Source: Legionella septentrionalis (GTDB lineage Bacteria; Pseudomonadota; Gammaproteobacteria; Legionellales; Legionellaceae). From it: a stretch of 55,468 nt of DNA. Numbering within the stretch: position 1 is the first letter of the stretch; each line of letters opens with the position of its first letter. The notes below the pieces were generated by a model. The model worked only from the letters and a program-made list of their open reading frames with translations, was not told the origin of the DNA and did not search any database. A program made the position numbers and the translations under genes. Shown here one piece after another: positions 46,523 through 54,584 of this stretch. Location: contig NZ_RZGS01000015.1 in the NCBI RefSeq assembly GCF_003989745.1, positions 1 through 55,468 on the forward strand, in the 5' to 3' direction.

Positions 46523-47331
46523 AAATACTGCACATTTCAGATTTGCATTTCGGGATGCATAAACCAGACATCCTTGATTTTTTTCTCAAAGATGTAGATG
46601 ACATAAAACCGGATATAATTTTAGTTTCCGGCGATTGCACACAACGGGCGCTAAAAGAACAATATCAGGAGCTCCTCGCTTTCTTAAGAAATATAAAAAC
46701 TGAAATCTTGATCGTTCCAGGAAATCATGATGTCCCGCTTTATGATGTATTCGAGCGCTTTTTTTCGCCTTTCAAACCCTTTAACACTCATGTTTCATGC
46801 CAGTATGGAACAGAATTTAAAAACGATAAAATAAGAATACTCGGGGTAAACAGCGTAAATCCATATCGGGTGAAGAATGGTAAAATTTCCCAGAAGACGC
46901 TACAAAAAATTAAATATTATTTTAAGCAACCGTTTTCTGGATTAAGCATCTTGTTTTTCCATCATAATTTTGATCATTTGTATGACTTGCACAAGCCGCT
47001 TAAAAATTACCAGCAGTTAGTAAACTATCTGCCAGAAAGTCACATTGATCTGATCTGTACCGGCCACTTGCATTATGCAAATTTAAGCCTCATAAAAAAA
47101 AACAATAATCGCTCCGCCCTGATTTTACATGCAGGCTCCCTTTCATGCGCACGTAAAAAAGACGCACATAACAGTTATTTCTTGATAGAAACCACAAAAA
47201 ACGGTTGTCGTATTGAGTTGCGTATTTTTGATGAGAGGGGTTTTTTAACACTTCAAGAGTATGATATTGATTTTTCTAAATATTTCTCCCAGTTAAATCA
47301 TTTACTTTTACCGCCTGTACCACATTCCTGA
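46519..47331 (+). CDS. Calcineurin-like metallophosphoesterase
   Basis: The 270-residue protein has the full metal-binding set: D-L-H-F-G near the N-terminus, V-S-G-D-C-T, P-G-N-H-D, F-F-H-H-N and G-H-L-H. It has no signal peptide, so it is cytoplasmic or peripheral. Relatives include cAMP phosphodiesterase CpdA and lipid-phosphate hydrolases such as LpxH; the substrate cannot be read. Coupling to a lipid kinase gene suggests a shared lipid or phosphoester pathway. Confidence 0.9.
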   Translation: MKILHISDLHFGMHKPDILDFFLKDVDDIKPDIILVSGDCTQRALKEQYQELLAFLRNIKTEILIVPGNHDVPLYDVFERFFSPFKPFNTHVSCQYGTEFKNDKIRILGVNSVNPYRVKNGKISQKTLQKIKYYFKQPFSGLSILFFHHNFDHLYDLHKPLKNYQQLVNYLPESHIDLICTGHLHYANLSLIKKNNNRSALILHAGSLSCARKKDAHNSYFLIETTKNGCRIELRIFDERGFLTLQEYDIDFSKYFSQLNHLLLPPVPHS

Positions 47332-47390
47332 TAAATAGAAAGTTGGTTAACTGAATCCTTTTTTCAATACATACACCATCTGCCTGCTGC

Positions 47391-47642
47391 CTAGGCTCCA
47401 AATTCTTTTTTCACGGGCTCGACGATTTTTTCCCCTGTTGTGGTGGGCCTTGAGGCTGAGAAGAAGCGGCTGTAGAGGAGGATACCTGGGACGATGCCAA
47501 GGACGAGTCCGACGAAGACTAGGAGGCCTTTGAAGATATCTTTGCGGATGCTGCTGTGCGGTTTGACCAGTTTTTCCTGATGAGTTGCTGTAGTATAAAA
47601 TTGCTCTATCTGTAAACAACAACTTGTGTAAAGCCTATGCAA
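47391..47642 (-). CDS. Small membrane ORF with atypical codon usage, possible gene fragment
   Basis: The family is not recognised. The frame gives 83 residues, of which the last 55 look coding: a basic S-I-R-K-D-I-F-K-G followed by one hydrophobic helix (about 39-57) and a Lys/Glu tail. This part uses codons such as CTC, GTC, CTA and AGG that are rare in neighbouring genes and is richer in G+C. The first 25 residues read like intergenic DNA and no ribosome binding site precedes the ATG. It may be the 3' end of a decayed or transferred gene. Confidence 0.4.
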   Translation of the reverse strand: MHRLYTSCCLQIEQFYTTATHQEKLVKPHSSIRKDIFKGLLVFVGLVLGIVPGILLYSRFFSASRPTTTGEKIVEPVKKEFGA

Positions 47643-47676
47643 AATCTAGCCTAATTGCATAGCAGCTGTCAGTGCC

Positions 47677-48318
47677 TTATAAAGAGAATTTGGTTATACT
47701 GCCATGAGGCTCGACTGTTGCAAGATGCGGGGCATGAAGCTTATCAAGCAGCGTTCCTATATTTGCCGCGCGCTCTGCCATGGTTTCATCCAGACAATTG
47801 GCAATCCATCCTGCACAGGAAATATGTTGTGCTTCTAAAACTGCTGCAGTTAACAATGCATGGTTTAAACACCCAAGCCGCATGCCCACGACCAAAATGA
47901 CGGGGATTTTACTGATGCGTAAAAAATCAAGCCAGGTTTCGCTGCTGTTTAATGGGACCATTAACCCTCCCGCCCCTTCTATCAGCAAGTAATCCAAATC
48001 ATTAACATTTTTTTCCAAACAATAGGCAGCGATTTCTTGCGCAGATAATTTTTTCCCATCATGCAATGCCGCCAAATGCGGTGATAAGGGTAAACTTAAA
48101 GGCCAAGGACAAATAGTTTCTGTATCACCATTAAACTGCTGCAGGGAATCAATGTCTTCATTTACCAGACAACCGTTTTTTTCCGTATAGCCGCTCGCCA
48201 CAGGTTTAATGGCCCGTGCGCGTTTACCGCCCTGTTTTAAATGATGCAACAATTGACAGGTTACGTATGTCTTGCCGCATTCCGTGTCTGTGCCGGTGAT
48301 AAAAAATCGCTTTAACAT
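47677..48318 (-). CDS. bioD: Dethiobiotin synthetase
   Basis: BioD closes the ureido ring of biotin using ATP and CO2 (7,8-diaminopelargonate to dethiobiotin). The 213-residue P-loop protein shows G-T-D-T-E-C-G-K-T-Y at the N-terminus, P-V-A-S-G binding the substrate, and E-G-A-G-G-L-M-V-P. It is last in the bioBFHD operon and overlaps bioH by seven bases. Confidence 0.95.
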   Translation of the reverse strand: MLKRFFITGTDTECGKTYVTCQLLHHLKQGGKRARAIKPVASGYTEKNGCLVNEDIDSLQQFNGDTETICPWPLSLPLSPHLAALHDGKKLSAQEIAAYCLEKNVNDLDYLLIEGAGGLMVPLNSSETWLDFLRISKIPVILVVGMRLGCLNHALLTAAVLEAQHISCAGWIANCLDETMAERAANIGTLLDKLHAPHLATVEPHGSITKFSL

Positions 48319-49034
48319 ATGAATTCTTCCAACGCGCTTATAAAAAGCTTCGGGTGAGACAAGAAAGGAGCATGCGCTGCTTTGGGAAATAAAATATAGG
48401 AAAATTGGGGGTAGCGTTCCTGCATGTGATCCATGGTTTTATATGAAGTAATTGCATCAAGACGTCCAAATAAATAGCCAACCGGCATCTTTAATTGCTG
48501 GAGCTCGGCGCGCAAATCGCAGTGAATTAATAACTCCAATCCTGCCCGTAAAGCTTTTGCTGCAGGCAGTTTTCCAATCTGCACGGATGGGCAATGTTGC
48601 CCTTGCAGCTGTAACCGGATGAATTGTTTAAGAACTACTTGCGGTGCATTGAGCAAATTCTCGTAAAAAGTTGCAAAAACTTCACGGGTAATACCGGGCC
48701 ATCCAGCTTCTTTTACAAACCTGGGTGAACTTGCAATATTGAGCAGATGGGTAACACGCTCCGGTTTCTCAACAGCCAAACGTGTAGCATACAAGCCGCC
48801 CATGGACCATCCGGCTATGGCAAAAGAAGAAGGCAGTTTTGCCAGCAAATTGGCTTTAAATGCCGGCCACTCCATGTCTGCGCTGCCTCCAAATCCAGGT
48901 AAATCAATTAAAAATAATTGATATTGCCTCTCCAGCATGGGTATTAAAGAATGCCATATTGAATTGTCAAAACCCCAGCCGTGAAACAAAACAAGCGGGT
49001 ATCCTTTACCGTGGATGGACAAACTAAGACTCAT
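48312..49034 (-). CDS. bioH: Pimeloyl-ACP methyl ester carboxylesterase BioH
   Basis: BioH removes the methyl group from pimeloyl-ACP methyl ester, ending pimelate synthesis. The 240-residue alpha/beta hydrolase has the oxyanion-hole H-G-W-G-F-D, the nucleophile elbow G-W-S-M-G-G and a C-terminal A-A-H-A-P-F-L with the catalytic His. The ATG at 49034 overlaps the bioF stop as ATGA; the frame is open five codons further. No bioC gene, its usual partner, follows in the window. Confidence 0.93.
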   Translation of the reverse strand: MSLSLSIHGKGYPLVLFHGWGFDNSIWHSLIPMLERQYQLFLIDLPGFGGSADMEWPAFKANLLAKLPSSFAIAGWSMGGLYATRLAVEKPERVTHLLNIASSPRFVKEAGWPGITREVFATFYENLLNAPQVVLKQFIRLQLQGQHCPSVQIGKLPAAKALRAGLELLIHCDLRAELQQLKMPVGYLFGRLDAITSYKTMDHMQERYPQFSYILFPKAAHAPFLSHPKLFISALEEFIC

Positions 49035-50146
49035 GATCGATGTAAACACTCCAATAAAAAATCAATATGTTCAGGCTCATGGGCATAATTAAGAATAACA
49101 CGCAAGCCGGTTTGTTGTTTACATACTGTGGGTTCACGCATCGGCAAGCAAACGATACCCTGCTGGCGCAGCATCTCAGCACACTGTAGAGCCTGATGTG
49201 GACATCCCAGACGCAACTGCTGGATAGGCGAATAAGAAATTTGCCAATTTAACGGGGAATGCCTTATGGTTTCCCGGAAATAGGCAATCAACCCACTTAA
49301 CTTTTGCCGACGTGCATCCGCTTTCCGCACAATATCCACAGTTTCCAGCAATCCATAGGCAAATGCGGGGCTCATGCCAGTAGAATAAATGTATGGGCGG
49401 GCGTATTGCAGCAGAGCTTCTATCCATAATTTTTGTCCTGCCACAACAGCACCTGCTGCTGCACAAGCTTTCCCGAATGGAATCACCCGCAATGGAACCT
49501 GGCCTTGCGACAAATGCTGCTCATGCACGCCGCCTAACCCCTCTTTTCCCAGAATTCCAAACCCGTGTGCTTCATCCACTAACAGCACAGGCGCGCTATT
49601 TTGTAGTTCCCGGGCCATCGCGGCAAGCGGTGTAATTTGCCCGCTCATGCTGAAAATGCTTTCGGTAATAACCACCGCACTTTCCGACAATGCACTGGTT
49701 TTTGCACGCAAATCACTTAAATTATTATGTAAGTAACGTTGATATGGAGCGCCAGCCAACTGTAAACCATCATAAATGGATGCATGCACACTCTTGTCAA
49801 TCACAATGGGTATCTTTAGGTTGGCTAATAAAAAAGCCGTGCTTAAATTTGCTGCATAGCCCGAAGCGAATAACAGGCAATCATCAACCTCCAATGCCGA
49901 GGCAAGCGTTTGCTCAAGCTCCTTGTGGATAGCATGATAACCGCACACGACCATGGAACCAGCACTCCCTGTGGGATAATGCCTGGCTCCTTTTTCATAA
50001 GCTTTCTTTATTTTCGGATGCGAACGCAAAGACAAATAGTCATTACTGCTGAAATTTAGTAACGATTCGTCAGAAACTTGCCGCCTGCGCAGCAACCCTT
50101 GCCCTTTAAGGGCATTCGTCACTTGCTGTAATTTATCGAGCAACAT
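49031..50146 (-). CDS. bioF: 8-amino-7-oxononanoate synthase
   Basis: BioF is a PLP enzyme that condenses a pimeloyl thioester with alanine. The 371-residue protein has the alpha-oxoamine synthase features N-F-S-S-N-D-Y-L-S-L, G-S-A-G-S-M-V-V-C-G-Y and V-D-E-A-H-G-F-G. The PLP Lys is expected in the P-F-G-K-A-C-A-A-A-G-A region; most relatives have T-L-S/G-K-A. It lies 14 bases after bioB and overlaps bioH. Confidence 0.94.
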   Translation of the reverse strand: MLLDKLQQVTNALKGQGLLRRRQVSDESLLNFSSNDYLSLRSHPKIKKAYEKGARHYPTGSAGSMVVCGYHAIHKELEQTLASALEVDDCLLFASGYAANLSTAFLLANLKIPIVIDKSVHASIYDGLQLAGAPYQRYLHNNLSDLRAKTSALSESAVVITESIFSMSGQITPLAAMARELQNSAPVLLVDEAHGFGILGKEGLGGVHEQHLSQGQVPLRVIPFGKACAAAGAVVAGQKLWIEALLQYARPYIYSTGMSPAFAYGLLETVDIVRKADARRQKLSGLIAYFRETIRHSPLNWQISYSPIQQLRLGCPHQALQCAEMLRQQGIVCLPMREPTVCKQQTGLRVILNYAHEPEHIDFLLECLHRS

Positions 50147-50160
50147 GGTTTTAACTGCAG

Positions 50161-51126
50161 TTAGGGCAGCACTGTTGTTCCAAGTGCCGCTTCCAAGCCA
50201 AGTTTTGCAAATAATGCGCTATCGCGCTCAAGCTCAGGATTTCCTTCCGTTAAAAGTTTATCGCCGATAAAAACAGAGCTCGCACCAGCAAAAAAACATA
50301 AGGCTTGCAAGGTATCACTCATTTCTGAGCGACCTGCCGTTAACCGAATCACGCTTTTAGGCATTAAGATTCGAGCCGTGGCAATGGTGCGGATCAATTC
50401 AAAGTCATCAACGCGTGGTTCGCATCCTAATGGAGTACCTGCAACCGGAATTAAACTATTTATAGGCAAACTCTCTGGATGTGCCTCAAGGTTCGCCAAT
50501 GTAAATAAAAACTCAATTCTATCGGCACGAGTTTCACCCAAGCCCAAAATGCCGCCGCAGCAAACTTTAATTCCGGCGTTGCGGACATGCTGCAGCGTTT
50601 GCAAACGCTCGTTAAAATGGCGGGTAGTCACCACTTTATCGTAATAACTGGGCGATGTATCAATATTATGATTGTAATAATCCAAACCCGCTTCCTTTAA
50701 CGTTTGTGCCTGTTCGGGTGTTAACATGCCAACGCACATGCAGGTTTCCAAGCCTAATTCCTTAATGGCCCGAATCATAGCCGTTAATTCAGGCATGGCC
50801 TTGGCAGGTGGCGAACGCCAAGCACCCCCCATACAAAAACGGGTGGCACCTTTTTCCTTGGACTTAAGCGCGCTTTGCACGACTTGCTCTAATGGCATAA
50901 GTTTTTCTTTTTCAACGTGAGTCTGGTAATGCCCACTTTGTGAACAATAACCACAATCCTCCGGGCAAGCGCCTGTTTTAACGCTCAAAATTTTTGCCAA
51001 TTGCATTTTATTAACCGCATGATGTTGGCGATGAACCGTATGCGCAGCAAATAGCAAATCATGAAAAGATTGTGCATATATTCCAGCGACTTCTTCAACA
51101 CTCCAAACTTTATTTGCTTCGGACAT
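50161..51126 (-). CDS. bioB: Biotin synthase
   Basis: This radical-SAM enzyme inserts sulfur into dethiobiotin. The start at 51126, after an AGGATAAG site, gives 321 residues. The [4Fe-4S] motif is Cys54, Cys58 and Cys61 in C-P-E-D-C-G-Y-C-S-Q. The cofactor-binding I-N-S-L-I-P and the C-terminal S-V-F-I-G-D-K-L-L-T are typical. It is the first gene of bioBFHD; the frame is open 16 codons upstream into the operator region. Confidence 0.96.
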   Translation of the reverse strand: MSEANKVWSVEEVAGIYAQSFHDLLFAAHTVHRQHHAVNKMQLAKILSVKTGACPEDCGYCSQSGHYQTHVEKEKLMPLEQVVQSALKSKEKGATRFCMGGAWRSPPAKAMPELTAMIRAIKELGLETCMCVGMLTPEQAQTLKEAGLDYYNHNIDTSPSYYDKVVTTRHFNERLQTLQHVRNAGIKVCCGGILGLGETRADRIEFLFTLANLEAHPESLPINSLIPVAGTPLGCEPRVDDFELIRTIATARILMPKSVIRLTAGRSEMSDTLQALCFFAGASSVFIGDKLLTEGNPELERDSALFAKLGLEAALGTTVLP

Positions 51127-51156
51127 AAACTTATCCTGTGTTTTTATTTGCCCGAT

Positions 51157-51184
51157 ATGATAAATTGGCGGCACTTAATGTCAA
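51157..51184 (-). promoter_or_regulatory. Promoter of the bioBFHD operon
   Basis: On the minus strand, TTGACA (complement of 51179-51184) and TATCAT (complement of 51157-51162) are 16 bases apart. The -35 hexamer lies inside the left half of the BirA-like operator, so BirA binding would block RNA polymerase. Confidence 0.65.
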
Positions 51185-51209
51185 CCTAAAACTTTAAAAA
51201 TGGTTAACA
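51179..51209. promoter_or_regulatory. BirA-type biotin operator between bioB and bioA
   Basis: TGTCAACC (51179-51186) and GGTTAACA (51202-51209) form an imperfect inverted repeat with a 15-base A/T-rich spacer. This closely resembles the E. coli bio operator half-sites TGTAAACC and GGTTTACA. BirA bound to biotinoyl-AMP would repress both divergent units. The right half overlaps the first codons of bioA and the left half holds the bioB -35 box. Confidence 0.75.
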
Positions 51210-52540
51210 CAACACAAAAGTTAATTGAACGCGATTTAAACCACATTTGGCATCCATGTACGCAAATGAAAGATTTTGAACATTACCCACCGTTCGTCGT
51301 GTATGAGGCGAAAGGCTGTTATTTACACACAGACAAAGGTCCGGTCATCGATGCAATTTCAAGCTGGTGGTGTAAATCTTTAGGGCATGGATATCCATCC
51401 GTATTGCAAGCCATTCAAGAGCAATTAAACCGCTTTGAGCATGTCATTGGCGCTAATACCACGCATGGGCAAATTGTGGAATTAGCGGAGGAACTCACTG
51501 CAATAAGCAATAAGCAACACGTTTTCTTTGCCAGCGATGGCTCTTCTGCGGTTGAAATTGCCATGAAATTGGCTATTCATGCTGCTGCACTGAAAGGGTA
51601 CACGAAACGCAACCGATTTGCGGCATTAAAAAATGGCTACCACGGGGAAACCTTGGCGACCCTTTGCATTAGTGATTTGGGGATTTACAAGGAACCATTC
51701 AAAAATATGCAACTTCCTTGTCATTTCATCCAGTCGATTCCTTATGTGCCCAACGCCGAGGATCCCTTGTGGCAGGATTGTGGCGAAGCTTGGGAAAAAA
51801 CCTTGCAAGAACTGGAGCCTATGAAAGATTCATTATGTGCCATTGTTGTGGAACCGATTGTGCAGGGAGCGGGTGGAATGCATTGTTACAGTGCTGATTT
51901 TTTAAGACGTCTGGCTTCATTTGCAAAAGAACATGATATTTTTTTAATTGCTGATGAAATCATGACTGGTCTTGGGCGAACTGGGGAATGGTTGGCGAGT
52001 GATCATGCAAATATTGAACCGGATTTGATTTGCCTCTCTAAAGGATTGACCTCTGGGGCTCTGCCGCTTAGCTGCGTATTAATCGATCATGCAATTTACG
52101 AATTATTTTATGCCGATTATTCAACAGGAAAATCCTTTCTACACTCCCATACCTACAGTGGGAATGCATTGGCAGTCAGTGCGGCACTGGCTACCATAAA
52201 AGCCATGAAGGATCTTAATATCCCAGAAAAGGCCCGCGCAATTGGTGCGCTGATGACAGAAGAATTTAATAAAATAGCTCAACAAACCGGAAAATTAGCT
52301 AACGTACGCTCCCTGGGAGGATGGGTAGCAGGTGATCTGCTCGCACACCAGAAACCACGCATGGGTTTTCAACTCGCTCAGGAAGCTTGTCGCCGCGGAG
52401 CCTTATTAAGGCCATTGGGAAATACCGTATACTGGCTACCGCCGCTTAATGCCGATGTGGCCACGATTCGTAAATTGGCTGAGATCACACTAAACTCAAT
52501 AGAAGCTGTATATAAAAATCGCGACCCTGGATATCCATGA
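51200..52540 (+). CDS. bioA: Adenosylmethionine-8-amino-7-oxononanoate aminotransferase
   Basis: BioA is a class III PLP aminotransferase making 7,8-diaminopelargonate with SAM as amino donor. The 446-residue protein shows H-I-W-H-P-C-T-Q-M-K, S-S-W-W-C-K-S-L-G-H-G, A-D-E-I-M-T-G-L-G-R-T-G and the PLP Lys in C-L-S-K-G-L-T-S-G. The ATG at 51200 lies within the BirA-like operator and has no visible Shine-Dalgarno sequence, so the mRNA may be leaderless or nearly so. Its stop overlaps the EAL gene start (ATGA). Confidence 0.95.
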   Translation: MVNTTQKLIERDLNHIWHPCTQMKDFEHYPPFVVYEAKGCYLHTDKGPVIDAISSWWCKSLGHGYPSVLQAIQEQLNRFEHVIGANTTHGQIVELAEELTAISNKQHVFFASDGSSAVEIAMKLAIHAAALKGYTKRNRFAALKNGYHGETLATLCISDLGIYKEPFKNMQLPCHFIQSIPYVPNAEDPLWQDCGEAWEKTLQELEPMKDSLCAIVVEPIVQGAGGMHCYSADFLRRLASFAKEHDIFLIADEIMTGLGRTGEWLASDHANIEPDLICLSKGLTSGALPLSCVLIDHAIYELFYADYSTGKSFLHSHTYSGNALAVSAALATIKAMKDLNIPEKARAIGALMTEEFNKIAQQTGKLANVRSLGGWVAGDLLAHQKPRMGFQLAQEACRRGALLRPLGNTVYWLPPLNADVATIRKLAEITLNSIEAVYKNRDPGYP

Positions 52541-54132
52541 AAATCAGGAATAAAAAAGAAATAAGAACTTACTTATTTTTAAATTTAATCTGGGGCTCGC
52601 TAACGGTTTTACTTCTCTTGTTTATTTTTTATTTCTCCTGGCAAAAAGAACAATTGCAAACCCAAGATATTCTCTACCGCAGCGCAGACGATGTCGCAGA
52701 TCAGTTGGATCATTTTATCAGTGAGATGGTGCAAATAGCAGTAACTCTGCCCCCTTATCCAGATGCTTCCGCATGTCCCTCAGGCTTATTAAGCCAATTG
52801 CAAACGATTGTCGCAGGCAATCCCAGAATCAGCGGATTGATTGTGGAAAATAAAAAAAAACGATGGGCATGCAGTACGTTTAAGCCTCCCCAAGCTCTCC
52901 CCATGGCCAAAGCACAAACATCCATTTTATCAGGCCCTATGAGTTTGCCTAAAAAAAAGAAATCTTTTTTTATTTTGCATCAACCTTTAGGTGACTACTT
53001 GATCCATATTTATTTTCCACAAGATTTAATTAAAAATAATTTAAAAATATCATCACCTTTCGTTCAAGAAATTGCTTTGTATGATGGAATCCGGCATAAA
53101 ATTATATTTAAACTGCTGCAGCAAAACGGCAATTGGGAGTGGAGCCATACAGCGGAAAAAGAGAAAGAAACAGAATTTTCTTTAGCAAATTATCCCATAC
53201 AAATTTATTTGAACAACTTGGAAAAATACCGAATTTTATTAACAACTAATCCCGGCAGCGTCCGGCATTTCACCTGGCATCATGAAATCATCCTGGCACT
53301 ACTGCTTCTTACCCTTACTGCCTTGATTTGGTATTCCCTTTACAATTTAAAGCAACAACGATTTTCCCTGCACCGGGCATTGCAAAATGCGTTAAAAAGC
53401 AATCAATTCTTTCCAGTTTATCAACCTATTTTCAACAACGAATTTTCTATTTGTGCAGGAGCAGAAGTTTTATTACGGTGGTCGAGCACTGACTCAGAAA
53501 TTATTATGCCGGACTATTTTATTGAAGATGCTGAGCAATCCGGTTTGATCGTGCCCATTACCTTGCAACTTATCGAGAAAGCTTTTCAGGATTGCCAAAT
53601 TGTTCTCATGGGCAACCCCCAGTTTTATTTAAGTTTCAATGTGTCCGCCGTGCATTTCCGCGATAAATATTTTTTTGCATCTTTTCTTAATTTATGTGAA
53701 AAATACCATGTGCCGTCCCGGCAAGTGATGCTGGAAGTAACCGAGCGTAGTTTATTGAACCGGCATGATCTTGCATTAACCAGGCAAATGCTGGATTTAC
53801 GCCAAAGGGGTTTCTCCCTGGCTGTAGATGATTTTGGTACAGGATATGCTAGCATCTCTTACTTACGGCATCTTCCCTTTAATTACTTGAAAATTGATCA
53901 ATTGTTTGTAAGAGCAATTGGCACTGGCGCTATCACGGAAACACTCAGCCAATCTATTTTACAGATGGCAAAAAATTTAAATCTGCAAATTATTGCGGAA
54001 GGAGTAGAATCTTTGACTCAATTCGAATTCCTAAAAGCACAAGGCGTTGCCTTGATGCAAGGATGGTACTTTGCCAAGGCGATGTCTTGTGAACAATTCA
54101 TAGCATTTATAAAAGGAGTTCGTTATGCATAA
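52537..54132 (+). CDS. EAL-domain cyclic-di-GMP phosphodiesterase with periplasmic sensor
   Basis: This 531-residue membrane protein hydrolyses c-di-GMP. Two helices (about 11-32 and 248-268) flank a periplasmic sensor with two Cys (in A-C-P-S-G and W-A-C-S-T-F), like the disulfide-responsive CSS-motif sensors. The EAL domain (about 280-525) reads Glu310-Val-Leu at its name motif. It keeps F-N-V-S, E-V-T-E-R, D-D-F-G-T-G (Asp431/Asp432), Y-L-K-I-D and A-E-G-V-E, so it is probably catalytic. No GGDEF domain is present. It overlaps bioA by four bases and the next gene by eight. Confidence 0.92.
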   Translation: MKIRNKKEIRTYLFLNLIWGSLTVLLLLFIFYFSWQKEQLQTQDILYRSADDVADQLDHFISEMVQIAVTLPPYPDASACPSGLLSQLQTIVAGNPRISGLIVENKKKRWACSTFKPPQALPMAKAQTSILSGPMSLPKKKKSFFILHQPLGDYLIHIYFPQDLIKNNLKISSPFVQEIALYDGIRHKIIFKLLQQNGNWEWSHTAEKEKETEFSLANYPIQIYLNNLEKYRILLTTNPGSVRHFTWHHEIILALLLLTLTALIWYSLYNLKQQRFSLHRALQNALKSNQFFPVYQPIFNNEFSICAGAEVLLRWSSTDSEIIMPDYFIEDAEQSGLIVPITLQLIEKAFQDCQIVLMGNPQFYLSFNVSAVHFRDKYFFASFLNLCEKYHVPSRQVMLEVTERSLLNRHDLALTRQMLDLRQRGFSLAVDDFGTGYASISYLRHLPFNYLKIDQLFVRAIGTGAITETLSQSILQMAKNLNLQIIAEGVESLTQFEFLKAQGVALMQGWYFAKAMSCEQFIAFIKGVRYA

Positions 54133-54565
54133 CCAGCTGTTGTCTCTTGTTATTACCTTGATTGCGGTTCCAGCATGGGGCGCTACCATCCTTGTGCCGG
54201 AAGCGGAAGGCAACTTATGGCAATGTAGTGCTTTCGATCGTGAGGACAAACAATGGGTGGCGAAAGCCCCTTATGAACAAATGGCTTTAAATAAAGCTTT
54301 TGAAGCTTGTAAAAAACACAGCCGCGAACCGAGAACTTGTAAAACAGCAAAAGAATATTGTGAGGCAAATATAAAAGGTTTGAACAGCCGCCCCATGTGG
54401 CAATGTACGGCTGTGGACAGAATGGCAAAAGCCTGGCTTGGAGACTTTTTTCCGCGAGGCATTGACGCGGCAATGGGAGCAAAAACATTTTGTATACAAC
54501 ACAGTGCAGTCCCTGACACGTGTTACGTGAATTTGGTCACATGTAAAAATACAAACGTTAAATAG
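54125..54565 (+). CDS. Exported protein with duplicated four-Cys WQC domain
   Basis: The family is not named. The 146-residue product has a signal peptide ending near A-W-G-A (about 20), then two similar halves. Each opens with W-Q-C-x-A-x-D-R and carries four Cys (34, 62, 72, 79 and 94, 123, 133, 140) with near-identical spacing (28/10/7 and 29/10/7). This implies two tandem disulfide-stabilised domains from a duplication. It overlaps the EAL gene by eight bases, so production is probably coupled to the phosphodiesterase; AAAGGAG precedes the ATG. Confidence 0.82.
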   Translation: MHNQLLSLVITLIAVPAWGATILVPEAEGNLWQCSAFDREDKQWVAKAPYEQMALNKAFEACKKHSREPRTCKTAKEYCEANIKGLNSRPMWQCTAVDRMAKAWLGDFFPRGIDAAMGAKTFCIQHSAVPDTCYVNLVTCKNTNVK

Positions 54566-54584
54566 CATCATTTAAGGGAAAAAA

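Noticed and set aside
47347-47622. Alternative minus-strand frame with Arg/Pro-rich product
   Set aside because: The competing frame at 47391-47642 gives a coherent membrane segment; this one is low-complexity Arg/Pro sequence from the G+C-rich patch.
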